NCBI GenBank assembly: GCA_030433135.1
Contig: JAUILF010000016.1
Location: forward strand, 1-33,208
Origin: Bacteroidia bacterium
Lineage (GTDB): Bacteria; Bacteroidota; Bacteroidia; Chitinophagales; Saprospiraceae
Length of the DNA stretch: 33,208 bases
Direction of reading: 5' to 3'
Part shown: positions 16,827-25,296 of the stretch, in pieces
How the letters are laid out: every line of letters begins with the position of its first letter
Numbering within the stretch: position 1 is the stretch's first letter
Position numbers and translations under genes: made by a program
The notes under the pieces: model-generated
The model's database searches: none
What the model saw: only the letters and a program-made list of their open reading frames with translations
What the model was told of the DNA's origin: nothing

Positions 16827-19800
16827 ATGTACTATCGTATCATTCAGTGTTTCAGTCTTATGATCGTTGTTGCACTATCTGTGATGACTGGGTGTAAGGC
16901 TCCGGAGGTGCAAACCGACAACAGCAATACTTTTCCATTTGTGTCATCCTGGCGTCAGGTGGATTCGCTGGTAAATATACAACAACCGGAAAGTGCACTG
17001 GCCGTCGTTGAAAAGATCAAATACGAAGCAGTTCGAATGGACCGGAAAGCTGACCTGGTGAGAGCCGTATTAACGGAGACAGCACTCCAATCTGAATTGA
17101 AAGATGATCCACTCGACTATGCCATTAACACACTTCTTGATCAGGTGGGATCATATGATCAAATAACCGATGCGATTTTATGGTCAAAACTGGGTGAATA
17201 TTGTCAGGGGTACATCAACAAGTACAGATATCGCCTTCTGAACGAACAGGGACCAACAGAGGATTCAGAGTATTCTCTTCAGTTCTGGCAGCGACGGGCT
17301 GATAGCGCCTATATCCAGAGTGTATCTCATCCGAAGCTGTCTGAGACATCGCTGGTGCAATACAAAGACCTTTTACGCCCTGAAGGCGACTCAACTGCAT
17401 TGTGGACTTCTCTCCTTGATGTATTGCTCGATCGAAGCATTCGATATTTTTCGCAGCAGCGACAGAATGAAGATGTTGGACCGGAGGTGAAGTTTGAAAG
17501 TCTGGAATACCTGAATGATGCCGGGCATTTTCTCGAGATCTCAGTGGAGGATTCGAGCCTCAACGCTTCCATTGTTACGACCATACAACTCTATCAGAGA
17601 GCTATTTCTTCCCATATGATGGATGGTAATGAAGAGCAGCTGGTAGATTGGGACCTTCGCCGCTTGAAATATGTCCATGACGAACTAGACCACCCTTCGG
17701 CTGATTCTGCTTACCTGGGTGCGCTCGATAATCTAGCAGAGATCTATAGTCATGCTCCTGCATTTGCGTTGATCGTAGGCAACAAGGCTGAATATTTGGT
17801 AAATCATGATGATGGTTCAAACCCCTGGCAACTGAAAGAGGCCTACCAGTTATGCCAGTCAGCGATCGAGGAATTTCCTGGTAGCTATGGTGCCAAACTT
17901 TGTCGGTTTTTGAGTGCTCAAATCACACAGACTTATAGTTCTATTCAAATAGAAACGGTTGAGGTGCCCGGAAAGAATCTACTCACGACGATACAACACA
18001 GAAATCATGATTCCCTTTATCTGAGAATTTATAAAGTTCCCTTTCAAACGGTACCGGATCATCAGCATGAATTTCTGGAGTTGCCTTCACAACTGCCCCT
18101 GGTTTACCGGAAAGTAATCGATTTACCTTCCGTAGGTGATTTTCGAAGTCATCGTACAGAAGTTGCCATACCGGCCCTTGAGATAGGAAACTACCTTGCT
18201 TTATTAGGTGAGAAGGACATCGACTCTATTGATGACCATCAGGAATACTCCACGTGCCGTTTTCAGGTTTCTACCCTGGCATACAGTGATATGCGTAGAG
18301 AAAATGAACGAACATTCATCGTATTCGATCGTGGATCGGGAAGTCCGGTAGAGGGTGCCTCTGTCAACTGGTTTAACGATAGCGGAATAAACAATGGTAT
18401 AAGGGGTAGTATTGTGACGGATAAAGATGGTATAGCAACGATTCCCGCTATGCCGGGAAATTACTACCAGATACTGGTAACCCGGGGAGCCGATTCGCTT
18501 TGGCTGGATGACAACTATTACGATTATCGGGTTAGCACCCCCATGTCAAAGGAGCCTACAGTGACTATCTATCCTGACCGGTCTGTGTATCGTCCCGGTC
18601 AAACGGTTTTTTTCAAAGGGATCATAGCGCAGGAAAACGGGGCTGAAAAACAAGTTTTAAGCAACAAACAAGTAACCATCACGCTGTACGATGCCAATGG
18701 TCAGAAAGTGGAGAGTCAACAACATGTAAGTAACCGCCATGGTTCATTCACAGGTAACTTCCTCATACCGGAGGGAGTGTTGACAGGTACCTTTAGCATC
18801 CGTAGTGATCCCGGTGGTCAGGGAGCACAGTTGTCGGTCGAAGCTTACAAGCGTCCGGGCTTTGAAGTCGAGATCAAAATGCCCATGACGGAATACGTTC
18901 TCGGTGATACTATCGAGATGGAGGGGGTTGCCAACACCTTTTCAGGATTGAGTGTCAAAGGTGCTACTGGGACCTACCTGGTGACCAGGCAGCCTCTGTT
19001 TTGGTGGCACTATGGTTATCGGCAGTCAGTTTGGCCACCATCTGTGAGGGAACAAAGGGAGGTTGCCAGTGGTACATTAGAGACCGATGATTTGGGGGAA
19101 TTCAGACTGTCATTCCCCAGTTATGATCACGATAGGAATGCCCTTTTTTCCACTAGATATACTTATCGTGTCACGGTCCATATAACCGACGTTCATGGAG
19201 AGACTCAAACTGGCGAGGTTTCCCTGAATCTCGGTGATGTTCCGTTCTCTGTTGACGCTGATATTGCGGAATACTGGCATGTAGATAGTAATACCATCAA
19301 TATTACGGCGCTGAACTTCGCCCGTCAGCCGGTAGAGGTACATGGAAAAATACGATTCAGGAAAATTCTTGATTCGCAGAAGTGGAAACGGGAGCGATAC
19401 TGGGAGGCTCCCGATCAACCCATATTACAGGCTCACGAGTTTGATTCACTGTTTCCCCATTATAAATACCGTGTAATGTCGGATTCCCTGACGTTAGGAG
19501 AAAGCGCCCTGGAACTAGCTTTTACAGGGACTGGGCAATTTGCAGTAGACATTCTCGAAGCGTTACCGGATCCTGGATACTATCTCATCGAGATATCCGC
19601 TGCAAACAAGGATGGTAAATCAACCACAACCCGTATTCAAACAGTGTTGGTAAAGCCCGGTGGACACTTTGTTCCGAAGGAGGAATTACTTTTTGTTCAG
19701 AATAAACAATTGACCTATGAAGCCGGAGACACAGCCGAATTATGGATTGGATCTCCTGAGAAGACTCATTTCATGTGGTCAGTAGAACGGGCTACAGGAA

Positions 19801-22505
19801 TGGAGTCCTTTGAATGGCAGGAAATTGATGGATGGACCAGGATAACGCTTCCCATCAGAACCGATGACCGCGGTGGTGTTTTTATTCATCTTCAAGTGGC
19901 CTATGACAACCGGATAATGTATGAGAAAGTGCAAATCCATGTTCCCTGGTCTGATAAAGTCCTCAGTGTGAACTATATAGATGTTGCTGAATCCATGAAG
20001 CCCGGTGAAGAAACACAAATTCGGGTATCAATCGACGGGGACAACTTTGAACCCGGTTCTTCAGAAGCCCTTTTTGCTATGTACGATGCCAGCCTGGACA
20101 AGATTCGTAGTCATAGTTGGAAGCATTCCTTTTATTCTCCAAGGGGTTCACAACGCTATTTGCAACAACACGGATACCGGGCCAGCTATCCACGGGTAGG
20201 AGGAAGAGCCGAATCCACAGCACTCCGATATCCTGAGAGCCGGTATTTGCAGATCAGGAATTTTCTGAAATACCTGACTCATGATCAGGTTGTTTATTTG
20301 AGAAGTGATGCAGCTATTGAGGCACCAGGTACGGCTGAACCCCCGCCACCTCCGGTTCTGTCCGAAGTAGCCATGGAAGATAAGATAGAGACCAAAGATG
20401 AAAGCGAAGGACGTTCTTTAGCATCTGACCCTGCAATGATTAGAGAAAATTTTAACGAGACTGTCTTCTTTTACCCTCAGGTGGAAATTGGGCAAGAAGG
20501 TGATGTGATTCTCGATTTTACTATCAATGAAGCACTGACCACCTGGAAATTGATGGGGATGGTTCACTCCAGTGATATGAAGTCAGGCTATGCTGAAACT
20601 GAGATTATTACCAGGAAAAACCTGATGATCACCACCAATAGTCCCCGGTTCTTACGCTCGGGAGATCGTTTCGAGCTCAGGACAAGAATTGACAACGAAA
20701 CAGATAGAATGACCGAGGTGCAAAGTGGTCTCATCCTCAAGGATGCATCTACTGGGGACGATCTGAGCCACTTTGTCTTGACTAAGGATGGTGTCAATTC
20801 AATTGATCCTTTTTCCAGTGCCACGGCAGCATGGACCTTGGAAGTTCCGGAAAGCTTTATGGGCACTATATCCTACCAGGCCACGGTAAGATCAGGAACA
20901 GACAGCGATGGTGAAAAAGGATTTTGGCCGGTCCTTACTACCAAAACCCTGGTCACCGAAACACGTGCCATTTCGGTATTGCCCGGCCAGAAAAAGCAAT
21001 ACACTTTTGACAACCTGACCCGGGAAAATGCTAAACAAACTAAAAGCTACGGATTTGAGTTTGTGATCAATCCTTCATGGTATGCGCTGCAGGCAATGCC
21101 CTCTATCATTTCTGATGACCGATCGAATATCGATCAATTATCAGATCGGCTTTATGTTTTAAGCCTTGGGAAATTAATGGTCAGAGACCATCCGGACCTT
21201 GTGACACTTATCAAGCAATGGCAACGGGAGAACGTCCTCAATAGTCCACTTGAAGAGGATCTTGCCAGTCTCAATAGATCCCCCTGGGTCAATCAGGCGG
21301 CAGATGACACAAGGAGGATCCGCGCATTGCAAATTTTTACCGATGCAAACAGGCTTGATTATGAAATCAACGGAGCCTGGTCGAAATTGCGGGAAAGGCA
21401 GAGAACTGATGGAGGGTTCGCATGGTTCCCGGGAGGGAGATCAAACAGGTATATGACCCAGTATGTTATACAGATGCTGCTGGAAATAGAAGAGGTCCTG
21501 AAAGAGAATGAAGGTCAAATCAGTAACGTGATCAATAGAGCACTGTCATTTCTCGATCAATCCGTTATTGAAGACTATCGAGAACTCGTGCAAAAACAAA
21601 CCTCCGATGAGATCAAAGAGCTGGATCTGCTTAGTCCGCAAATGGCACACTTTCTATGGCTGAGATCCCGGGTTGCGGAGGCAGATACACCAGGTGATGA
21701 ACTAAAACCTGTGTTGGCTCTTTACGGTGAACAGGCATTGAAGTTCTGGCCGAACAAATCACTTTACGTACAGTCCGTTTTGACTCGATACTGGTCTGAG
21801 ATTGGCAATGAAGAGATGGTAGGACTGATGTTAAAATCTTTCCGGGAAAGACTGATAGCTGATTCTGACTCAGGAGTACATTGGAATTATGATCAAGGCT
21901 ATTCTTGGCATCAAAATCCTCTGGAAACCCATGTTGCCATGATGGAAATATTTAGACATATCGCATCGGATGCAGAATTATATGAGTCATTAAAGGTGTG
22001 GCTACTCAATCAGAAACGAGCAGTAACCTGGCCAAATGCCAGGTCAACCGCTGCAGCCATCAGGGCATTAGCTCAAGGCGCAGAAGCTTATATATCAGCT
22101 AGGTTTGAACCAGTTCTCAGGATTGGTGAGAAGCACATCGAATTGGATAAAAAAACCATGTCGCTGAGTTATCAGCCATCACCCGCAAAGGTGAATGAAG
22201 ATATGTCAACCTTTTCGATTTCCAGTGATCCTGGGGCACTTACATGGGGAACAGCAACCTGGGAATATTTCCAGGACTTGAACAGCGTTGAGCAGGATGG
22301 ATCGAATGGTCAGATGCAGATTGAGAAGTACATCTACAAGCAGTCATTAACTGATGATGGTACCACGCTGGAGTCCATTTCAGACACTGAGGTTTCCATT
22401 GGTGACCAATTGATCGTCGAAATGGTTGTCAGTTCCAACATCGATATAGAATTTGTTCACATAGGTGATATGAGGCCGGCAGGTCTTGAACCAACAATGG
22501 AGTAG
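16827..22505 (+). CDS. Alpha-2-macroglobulin-family lipoprotein, frameshifted near the C-terminus
   Basis: 1892 residues from the ATG at 16827. The open frame starts with GTG at 16770, but only the ATG gives a clean lipoprotein signal, MYYRIIQCFSLMIVVALSVM then TGC (lipid Cys23). Macroglobulin features: MG2 domain with YPDRSVYRPGQTVFFKG (about 577-593) and repeated beta-sandwich domains; a Pro-rich linker (APGTAEPPPPP, ~1166); the A2M domain ETVFFYPQ then LTTWKLMGMVHS (about 1210-1250); and a helical domain from ~1416. The thioester CGEQ-type motif is absent; the equivalent region reads MPSIISDDRSNIDQLSDRLY. Bacterial homologues are periplasmic protease traps, often paired with a PBP1C gene, which is not nearby here. 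The frame ends in TAG at 22505, while the conserved C-terminal sequence continues in the +1 frame to 22716. Confidence 0.88.
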   Translation: MYYRIIQCFSLMIVVALSVMTGCKAPEVQTDNSNTFPFVSSWRQVDSLVNIQQPESALAVVEKIKYEAVRMDRKADLVRAVLTETALQSELKDDPLDYAINTLLDQVGSYDQITDAILWSKLGEYCQGYINKYRYRLLNEQGPTEDSEYSLQFWQRRADSAYIQSVSHPKLSETSLVQYKDLLRPEGDSTALWTSLLDVLLDRSIRYFSQQRQNEDVGPEVKFESLEYLNDAGHFLEISVEDSSLNASIVTTIQLYQRAISSHMMDGNEEQLVDWDLRRLKYVHDELDHPSADSAYLGALDNLAEIYSHAPAFALIVGNKAEYLVNHDDGSNPWQLKEAYQLCQSAIEEFPGSYGAKLCRFLSAQITQTYSSIQIETVEVPGKNLLTTIQHRNHDSLYLRIYKVPFQTVPDHQHEFLELPSQLPLVYRKVIDLPSVGDFRSHRTEVAIPALEIGNYLALLGEKDIDSIDDHQEYSTCRFQVSTLAYSDMRRENERTFIVFDRGSGSPVEGASVNWFNDSGINNGIRGSIVTDKDGIATIPAMPGNYYQILVTRGADSLWLDDNYYDYRVSTPMSKEPTVTIYPDRSVYRPGQTVFFKGIIAQENGAEKQVLSNKQVTITLYDANGQKVESQQHVSNRHGSFTGNFLIPEGVLTGTFSIRSDPGGQGAQLSVEAYKRPGFEVEIKMPMTEYVLGDTIEMEGVANTFSGLSVKGATGTYLVTRQPLFWWHYGYRQSVWPPSVREQREVASGTLETDDLGEFRLSFPSYDHDRNALFSTRYTYRVTVHITDVHGETQTGEVSLNLGDVPFSVDADIAEYWHVDSNTINITALNFARQPVEVHGKIRFRKILDSQKWKRERYWEAPDQPILQAHEFDSLFPHYKYRVMSDSLTLGESALELAFTGTGQFAVDILEALPDPGYYLIEISAANKDGKSTTTRIQTVLVKPGGHFVPKEELLFVQNKQLTYEAGDTAELWIGSPEKTHFMWSVERATGMESFEWQEIDGWTRITLPIRTDDRGGVFIHLQVAYDNRIMYEKVQIHVPWSDKVLSVNYIDVAESMKPGEETQIRVSIDGDNFEPGSSEALFAMYDASLDKIRSHSWKHSFYSPRGSQRYLQQHGYRASYPRVGGRAESTALRYPESRYLQIRNFLKYLTHDQVVYLRSDAAIEAPGTAEPPPPPVLSEVAMEDKIETKDESEGRSLASDPAMIRENFNETVFFYPQVEIGQEGDVILDFTINEALTTWKLMGMVHSSDMKSGYAETEIITRKNLMITTNSPRFLRSGDRFELRTRIDNETDRMTEVQSGLILKDASTGDDLSHFVLTKDGVNSIDPFSSATAAWTLEVPESFMGTISYQATVRSGTDSDGEKGFWPVLTTKTLVTETRAISVLPGQKKQYTFDNLTRENAKQTKSYGFEFVINPSWYALQAMPSIISDDRSNIDQLSDRLYVLSLGKLMVRDHPDLVTLIKQWQRENVLNSPLEEDLASLNRSPWVNQAADDTRRIRALQIFTDANRLDYEINGAWSKLRERQRTDGGFAWFPGGRSNRYMTQYVIQMLLEIEEVLKENEGQISNVINRALSFLDQSVIEDYRELVQKQTSDEIKELDLLSPQMAHFLWLRSRVAEADTPGDELKPVLALYGEQALKFWPNKSLYVQSVLTRYWSEIGNEEMVGLMLKSFRERLIADSDSGVHWNYDQGYSWHQNPLETHVAMMEIFRHIASDAELYESLKVWLLNQKRAVTWPNARSTAAAIRALAQGAEAYISARFEPVLRIGEKHIELDKKTMSLSYQPSPAKVNEDMSTFSISSDPGALTWGTATWEYFQDLNSVEQDGSNGQMQIEKYIYKQSLTDDGTTLESISDTEVSIGDQLIVEMVVSSNIDIEFVHIGDMRPAGLEPTME

Positions 22506-22716
22506 AGGGATTGGTTATTACCTGGCACACAATGATGTGGGAACTGATCTATATATTGACTATCTGCCATCTGGTAAGCATGTGATACGCTATTCTCTGA
22601 AGGTCAGTCAAAATGGCACTTTTACCAGTGGTTATGCAAAGGTCGAATCAATGTATGCTCCAGAGTTTTCAGCACATACTGAGGGAGGTAAGGTTGTTAC
22701 CGGACAGCATAATTAA
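22486..22716 (+). pseudogene. Out-of-frame C-terminal end of the macroglobulin gene
   Basis: This frame reads SRGIGYYLAHND, YIDYLPSGKHVIRYSLKV, SGYAKVESMYAPEF and HTEGGKVVTG. That is the standard C-terminus of bacterial alpha-2-macroglobulins (GxGYY, FDYLPxGxYxxEYxLxV, MYAPEFxxHxE). The only start in frame is a TTG at 22486 inside the upstream gene, so it is not a credible separate gene. Removing one base between about 22490 and 22505 would join it to the 1892-residue part as a protein of ~1965 residues. Either the genome carries an indel, the assembly has an extra base, or a +1 frameshift joins the parts. Confidence 0.8.
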
Positions 22717-22738
22717 TAATTAAACCAGGCCCAGTAGA

Positions 22739-22772
22739 AAGGGCTATCTCCTCCTGCAGGAAAATAGCCCTT
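22739..22772 (+). terminator. Hairpin after the macroglobulin gene, likely terminator
   Basis: AAGGGCTAT (22739-22747) pairs perfectly with ATAGCCCTT (22764-22772) across a 16-base loop that holds the palindrome TCCTGCAGGA. It lies 23 bases after the last stop of the macroglobulin region. The T-run is short (TT), so intrinsic strength is uncertain. Confidence 0.6.
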
Positions 22773-23113
22773 CAAACACTCAAAACCCGTAGTAAAAATT
22801 GTATCTATTGTATAGATCGCCTCAATATAGTATAAATATGTGAATATTAAGAGGTTTTCAATGACATATTTTTAACAAAACAGACAATTAACTAGTACCG
22901 TACAGGATGAGAGCCTGAGTGTCCGTTAGATCTATACTATTCAGGTCGAGGCACTTACAACGGATTTAGAACGGTTGAAGAGATGTTGCTACCTGGCAAC
23001 AATTAGTATATAACTGAAACTCCTGATACTATCATCTAGATAGATACTAAGCATTAGTATGTCGATAAATATGGATTGTGCGTTCTAAATCTTAGTAATT
23101 TAGACTGAGCAAT
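22773..23113 (+). other. AT-rich gene-free region with several inverted repeats
   Basis: No open frame or tRNA is seen here. Perfect inverted repeats are ATCTAT-TGT-ATAGAT (22803-22817), TCCGTT (22922-22927) with AACGGA (22959-22964), and a nested set at 22963-23091 listed separately. A TAATTTAG at 23096-23103, one base off TAnnTTTG, with TTG at 23076-23078, may be a promoter for the gene at 23114. If it is, the leader is very short and the repeats would act as DNA sites. Confidence 0.5.
22963..23091 (+). ncRNA. Candidate structured element: closing stem around three hairpins
   Basis: GATTTAGAACG (22963-22973) is the exact reverse complement of CGTTCTAAATC (23081-23091). Inside lie three small perfect hairpins: GTTGC-TACCTG-GCAAC (22985-23000), CTATC-ATCTA-GATAG (23029-23043) and ATACTAA-GCA-TTAGTAT (23044-23060). 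The left arm overlaps an alternative pairing, TCCGTT with AACGGA. The arrangement fits a multibranched RNA or a set of operator sites 22 bases before the DUF697-SHOCT gene. I recognise no known family. Several arms are AT-rich and could arise by chance. Confidence 0.35.
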
Positions 23114-23731
23114 ATGTTAGACAGTATGCAGACAAATACAGAAAAAGCTAATACGGTAATAAGGAACCATATGATGTGGTCGATGGGAGCCGGCTTGATA
23201 CCGGTTCCTGTTGCTGATGTTTTTGCGGTGAGTGCGGTTCAGTTGGATATGGTAAGGCAGTTGTGCAAGGTATATGAAGTGGACTACAAGGATACAGAGG
23301 GCAAGGCCGTTATTACCTCTTTGACGGGATCAGTAGCAGCTCGGGTTGGGGCAAGGGCTATTAAGTTTATTCCCGGAGTGGGCTCAGTGATTGGTGGAGT
23401 TACTCTGGCTGTTCTCTCCGGCGCATCTACCTATGCTTTGGGAGAAGTGTTCAAAAAACACTTTGAAACCGGGGGTACTTTTCTGGATTTTGATCCATCC
23501 AGGCTGAGAAAGATGTATGATGAAATGTTTGAAAAAGGTAAGAAGTATGCGAGGGAGGTCAAGGAAAATGAGATGAGAAAAGAAGCCATGCAAACGGAGA
23601 CCATGGGCGAGAATGGTCAAGAATCCGATCCAATGGACAAGATTCGTGAACTGGCGAGACTGAAAGAAGAAGGAATACTGACTGAAGAAGAATTTCAGGA
23701 ACTGAAGAAGAAAATTATCGGTGAGTTGTGA
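23114..23731 (+). CDS. DUF697-type membrane protein with C-terminal SHOCT domain
   Basis: 205 residues. The first ~120 residues match the YcjF-N/DUF697 style: NTVIRNHMMWSMGAGLIPVPVADVFAV and VQLDMVRQLCKVYEVDY, then glycine-rich hydrophobic segments at about 65-110 (FIPGVGSVIGGVTLAVLSGAST). A charged middle region is followed by a SHOCT domain at 174-205 (MDKIRELARLKEEGILTEEEFQELKKKI), a short oligomerisation module common at the end of bacterial proteins. It probably associates with the inner membrane. The family has no settled function; some relatives are fused to GTPases. Its TGA overlaps the GTG of the next gene (GTGA at 23728-23731). Confidence 0.85.
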   Translation: MLDSMQTNTEKANTVIRNHMMWSMGAGLIPVPVADVFAVSAVQLDMVRQLCKVYEVDYKDTEGKAVITSLTGSVAARVGARAIKFIPGVGSVIGGVTLAVLSGASTYALGEVFKKHFETGGTFLDFDPSRLRKMYDEMFEKGKKYAREVKENEMRKEAMQTETMGENGQESDPMDKIRELARLKEEGILTEEEFQELKKKIIGEL

Positions 23732-23994
23732 GGATCGTAGCCGAAATTCCTCACCCGAGGTATAAAATAACCATATTCAAGTCAGGTTATCGTCATTTGC
23801 TCAAATTTGAGAAAGGGGACCTGGAGCAGGTCTATCGATATCAGGATGGGGAAGGTGATCTGAAGCAAATCAAGGCCATGTTAGACATACCTTTCCTCAG
23901 TGCTGTCGACAAGATATTTGAGCAGATGCAAAGTACCAGAAAGGCCCATCTTGCATCAGATTCAGGGCACCCGGAATGGGATGAGATCATCTAG
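23728..23994 (+). CDS. Conserved small hypothetical protein
   Basis: 88 residues with a GTG start overlapping the stop of the DUF697-SHOCT gene by four bases. Sequence highlights: EIPHPRYKITIFKSGYRHLLKFEKGDLEQVYRY and MLDIPFLSAVDKIFEQM. It resembles short Bacteroidota proteins with an IPHxRxKITxFxW...K(F/L)E pattern that have no assigned function (recalled, not searched). No signal peptide or membrane segment. The overlap suggests coupled translation with the upstream gene. It is convergent with tsaD across 105 bases. Confidence 0.7.
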   Translation: MRIVAEIPHPRYKITIFKSGYRHLLKFEKGDLEQVYRYQDGEGDLKQIKAMLDIPFLSAVDKIFEQMQSTRKAHLASDSGHPEWDEII

Positions 23995-24099
23995 AACTTG
24001 GTGTTGAGACGTTCCAACCGGAATTACTCCAGGGGGGGTGTTGTAAGATAAGGTCCAGTGCTTGTTCCGGTTCAGGTTTTCTCAGCGTGAGTGCCGGAT

Positions 24100-25119
24100 T
24101 CATCCAGATGCTTCTGGGTTCCACGGCAACCTTGGGTCCGGTTGTCTGTCAAAAGGGCTTATATCACCTGCGAGATATTTATGATGAGCGGTCATAGCAA
24201 TCATGCCAGCATTGTCTGTACAATATTGCAGAGAAGGAATGTATGTTTGCCACCCCCTGTTTTCGGCTAAATACCGGAGGCCCGATCGCAATCCTTTGTT
24301 GGCGGAGACTCCGCCGGCGATGGCAACTTCAGTGATCCCGGTTTCAGCCACTGCCTTTTCGAGCTTATTGAGTAATATAGTAACGATTCTGTCCTGTATG
24401 GATGCACACAGATCTCTGAGATTGTCTTTGATAAAATCCGGATCCTTGTCGAGCTCTTTTTTCAAAAAGTAGAGAACAGCCGTCTTTAATCCACTGAAGC
24501 TGAAATCGAGTCCTGGAATTTGGGGCTCAGGAAAGTCAAAAATTACTTTTCCCGTACTGGCTATTTTATCCATTTCTGGTCCGGCAGGGTAGGGAAGCCC
24601 CAACATTTTACCGGTCTTGTCAAAAGCTTCACCGGCAGCGTCATCCAGAGTCTGACCGATCAACTCCATATCCTGATAATCTCTGACCACCACAAGTTGA
24701 GTATGACCACCAGAGACGGTCAGACACAAAAAGGGAAAACGGGGTCGCGGAGGGTCGATGAAGTGAGCTAAAATATGAGCCTGCAGATGATGGACTTCGA
24801 TCAATGGAATCTCCAGGCCACGGGCAAAAGCTTTGGCAAACGTAAAACCTACCATCAATGATCCCATCAATCCGGGGCCTCTTGTACATGCCACAGCTGT
24901 CAGGTCAGAGCGGTCAACACCGGCCTCCTCCAGAGCAGACAGAACCACGGGCACAATGGATACATTGTGAGCCCGAGAGGCTACTTCCGGTACCACTCCA
25001 CCGTACTCCCTGTGCATCTGTTGCGAGGAAGTTATATTCGAAAGTACATTCCCATCTACAATTACTGCAGCGGAGGTATCATCACAAGAGGACTCAATAG
25101 CAAGAATACAAATAGACAT
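24100..25119 (-). CDS. tsaD: tRNA N6-adenosine threonylcarbamoyltransferase (TsaD)
   Basis: Transfers the threonylcarbamoyl group to A37 of ANN-decoding tRNAs (t6A), working with TsaB and TsaE, which are not in this window. 339 residues, family-typical. Motifs: ILAIESSCDDTSAAVI (5-20), GGVVPEVASRAH (40-51), ACTRGPGLMGSLMVG (77-91), metal-binding His111 and His115 in HHLQAH, TVSGGHTQLVVV, DDAAGEAFDKTGKMLGLPYP, and AIAGGVSANKGLR with a final CTDNAGMIA. All ligands are present. Start ATG, MSICILAIES. Confidence 0.96.
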   Translation of the reverse strand: MSICILAIESSCDDTSAAVIVDGNVLSNITSSQQMHREYGGVVPEVASRAHNVSIVPVVLSALEEAGVDRSDLTAVACTRGPGLMGSLMVGFTFAKAFARGLEIPLIEVHHLQAHILAHFIDPPRPRFPFLCLTVSGGHTQLVVVRDYQDMELIGQTLDDAAGEAFDKTGKMLGLPYPAGPEMDKIASTGKVIFDFPEPQIPGLDFSFSGLKTAVLYFLKKELDKDPDFIKDNLRDLCASIQDRIVTILLNKLEKAVAETGITEVAIAGGVSANKGLRSGLRYLAENRGWQTYIPSLQYCTDNAGMIAMTAHHKYLAGDISPFDRQPDPRLPWNPEASG

Positions 25120-25140
25120 AATGACTAATATGAGAGCAAA

Positions 25141-25178
25141 GATGCTAACAATACACCAAAAAGACAGCTTGGTGCATC
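25141..25178 (+). repeat. Hairpin/inverted repeat in the tsaD-25297 divergent spacer
   Basis: CACCAA (25154-25159) pairs with TTGGTG (25169-25174) over nine bases. An outer GATGC (25141-25145) pairs with GCATC (25174-25178), sharing one G, which leaves an eight-base bulge on one side. A separate palindrome, GTTGATCAAC, is at 25186-25195. Both lie between divergent starts, so an operator or leader role is possible but unproven. Confidence 0.4.
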
Positions 25179-25296
25179 TATATTAGTTGATCAACCTGCA
25201 ACAAACTGAAAACTGGGATTATACTTTTCATTTATGAGAATTTTTAGCGAAAAGTAGTATTATTGTAGGCAAACAATTCATCTGAACTTACAACCT

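Noticed and set aside
22486-22505. prfB-like programmed +1 frameshift
   Set aside because: There is a CTT but no following stop, no Shine-Dalgarno-like element and no slippery codon pair at the shift.
22486-22716. Independent small gene after the macroglobulin
   Set aside because: Its sequence is the conserved C-terminus of the macroglobulin family, and its only start is a TTG inside the upstream gene.
22773-23113. tRNA or known small RNA gene in the repeat-rich region
   Set aside because: No cloverleaf with T-loop GTTCRA and acceptor pairing, and no 4.5S, tmRNA or RNase P signature.
24016-24072. AACCGGAA / TTCCGGTT inverted repeat between the convergent small gene and tsaD
   Set aside because: The arms are 41 bases apart with no T-run; too weak to call a terminator.
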